A stretch of 5,745 bases of DNA from a bacterium (GTDB lineage Bacteria; CAIJMQ01; JAADFP01). The notes beneath the pieces are model-generated. The model was not told the DNA's origin and made no database searches. It saw only the letters and a program-made list of their open reading frames with translations. Positions 4,445-5,745 of the stretch are shown here, in pieces. Position 1 is the stretch's first letter. The number at the start of each line of letters is the position of its first letter. The stretch is taken from the NCBI GenBank assembly GCA_027021085.1, contig JALUVB010000088.1:1-5745 (forward strand), in the 5' to 3' direction. The position numbers and the translations under genes were made by a program.

Positions 4445-5745
4445 TTTTCCCGCTCTTCGTAGGCTATTATTTTATCCTCTTCCTGGAAATCGTCAAATCC
4501 GCTTAATCCTATTCCGCACTCATACCCTTCACGCACTTCTTTTACATCATCCTTGAACCTTCTCAGGGAAGCAATCCTGCCTTCTCCTATAATTTCTTCG
4601 CCTCTTTTAATCTCAAAGCGGGAGCCTCTTTTGATTCTGCCCTGCAGGACGTAGGAACCTGCTACCTTTCCCAGGCGCGGTATCTCGAATATTTTTCTTA
4701 TCTCAGCCTCTCCAATCTTTACCTCTTCCATCTCCGGAGTTACCAGGGATTTTATGAGTCTTCCGATATCATCGATGGCCTCGTAGATTATCCTGTAAAA
4801 TTTTATATTTACTCCATGTCCTTTTGCCAGTGAGTCCACCTGGTTTTCTTTACCTACATGAAAGCCTATAATCATTGAGCCGGTTGTGGAGGCAAGAAGA
4901 ACATCCGAACGGTTCACATTGCCTATTCCTTCGTGGATGCATTTCACTTTGACTTCTTTTTCGGCTAACTTTTCCAGGGAATTCTTTAAGGCTTCCACTG
5001 ACCCCTGTGTATCCCCTTTAATAATGATGTTAAGCTCTTTTACCTCCTCCATCTCCATGCGCCTCTTCAATTCCTCTACGGAGTATATGGGAACAGGAGC
5101 TCTTTTTTTGCTTTGTCTTATCCTTTCTTCTACAATTTTCTTGGCCGTCTTCTCGTTTTTGACCACTTCCAGCCAGTCTCCTGCATTGGGCAAATCCTGG
5201 AAGCCGAGAACTTCTACGGGGGTGGAGGGGGTAGCCTCTTTTACCTGTTCTCCCCGTTCGTTCTTCATCCTTTTTACTCTTCCGTAGGTAAGTCCGGCTA
5301 CAAAGTTATCTCCTGTTTTGAGCGTACCCTCTTTAATGATAACTGTGCCCTGCGGCCCCTCTCCCCGGGGTATTCTGGTTTCGATGATGACTCCCCGGGC
5401 AGGGACATCGTAGCGGGCTTTCAATTCCATGAGTTCCGCCTGCAGGAGTATGGCTTCCAAGAGCTCTGCAATCCCTTCGCCTTTTAGGGCAGAAGTCTCT
5501 ATGGTGAGGATGTCACCTCCCATATGTTCGGGGACTATTCCATGCTGCATAAGCTGGTTAATTATTTTCTGTGCCTGCGCGTTGGGTCTGTCAATTTTGT
5601 TTATTACCACTATAATGGGGGTGTCTGCTGCACGGGCATGGTTTATTGCCTCGATGGTCTGGGGTTGCACTCCATCATCAGCAGCTACCACCAGTATCAC
5701 TATATCGGTTACCTGTGCTCCCCGGGCCCGGAGAGTGGAGAAAGC
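4435..5745 (-). CDS. infB: Translation initiation factor IF-2, C-terminal part (5' end outside window)
   Basis: GTPase that brings initiator fMet-tRNA to the 30S subunit and promotes subunit joining. The frame is open to the window edge: the 15 codons before the GTG at 5700 read [15 protein letters not shown], which continues the G3 region (DTPGHEAF) of IF-2, so the true start lies beyond 5745 and GTG 5700 is internal. The 436 visible residues show [11 protein letters not shown] (near 20-30), the G4 motif NKID (49-52), the G5 motif SALKGEG (85-91), then domain II, the C1/C3 region beginning with [15 protein letters not shown], and the C-terminal fMet-tRNA-binding domain with [20 protein letters not shown]. 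The G1 and G2 motifs and the N-terminal domain are outside the window. The family motif LDKGRGP after the G domain reads IPRGEGP, a mild divergence. It is first in this cluster, followed by a 93-base gap. Confidence 0.96.
   Translation of the reverse strand, partial: AFSTLRARGAQVTDIVILVVAADDGVQPQTIEAINHARAADTPIIVVINKIDRPNAQAQKIINQLMQHGIVPEHMGGDILTIETSALKGEGIAELLEAILLQAELMELKARYDVPARGVIIETRIPRGEGPQGTVIIKEGTLKTGDNFVAGLTYGRVKRMKNERGEQVKEATPSTPVEVLGFQDLPNAGDWLEVVKNEKTAKKIVEERIRQSKKRAPVPIYSVEELKRRMEMEEVKELNIIIKGDTQGSVEALKNSLEKLAEKEVKVKCIHEGIGNVNRSDVLLASTTGSMIIGFHVGKENQVDSLAKGHGVNIKFYRIIYEAIDDIGRLIKSLVTPEMEEVKIGEAEIRKIFEIPRLGKVAGSYVLQGRIKRGSRFEIKRGEEIIGEGRIASLRRFKDDVKEVREGYECGIGLSGFDDFQEEDKIIAYEEREKQQ

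Noticed and set aside
5698-5700. GTG as the infB start
   Set aside because: The frame is open upstream to the window edge and encodes conserved IF-2 residues ([15 protein letters not shown]), so this is an internal valine.

Overview
All recognisable genes in this window lie on the minus strand and read from position 5745 towards 1. They form a compact housekeeping run: infB (3' part only), a DUF503/YlxP-family gene, rbfA, lpxK, tmk, a holB-type clamp-loader gene, a PSP1/RicT-type gene, and possibly the first codons of another gene at the window edge. Genes overlap by 4 to 19 bases or sit 13 bases apart, except for two gaps of about 85-95 bases, after infB and after lpxK. This is the layout of an operon or superoperon. 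No RNA gene, mobile element or CRISPR array was seen.

The organism is bacterial and probably has an outer membrane with lipid A, because lpxK encodes the lipid A 4'-kinase. The order infB-ylxP-rbfA and the trio tmk-holB-ricT are both familiar from Firmicutes (in Bacillus, yaaQ and yaaR lie between tmk and holB). Here lpxK joins the two blocks. Base composition is moderate (neither strongly AT- nor GC-rich by eye). Together this suggests a deep-branching or uncultured diderm lineage (for example an Omnitrophota- or Aerophobota-like group), but the placement is a guess that sequence reading alone cannot settle.

Region by region: 4435-5745 carries translation initiation factor IF-2 from the G3/G4 part of its GTPase domain to the C-terminus. 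The gap 4342-4434 carries degenerate 7-base repeats and a plausible internal sigma-70-type promoter. 3731-4341 carries DUF503 and the ribosome-maturation factor RbfA, overlapping as ATGA. 2629-3738 carries LpxK. The gap 2544-2628 is almost entirely a 7-base-period array that also runs into the lpxK stop codon and last codons. 826-2543 carries thymidylate kinase and the DNA polymerase III delta' subunit. 12-812 carries the PSP1-domain protein.

The genes serve ribosome assembly and initiation, lipid A synthesis, dTTP supply and replication, which fits a growth-linked operon. I found no undescribed multi-gene system. The part that known genes do not explain is the pair of period-7 arrays in the two larger gaps. 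On the transcribed strand they place a TAG at 7-base steps, hence in all three frames, and they supply the stop codons of infB and lpxK.
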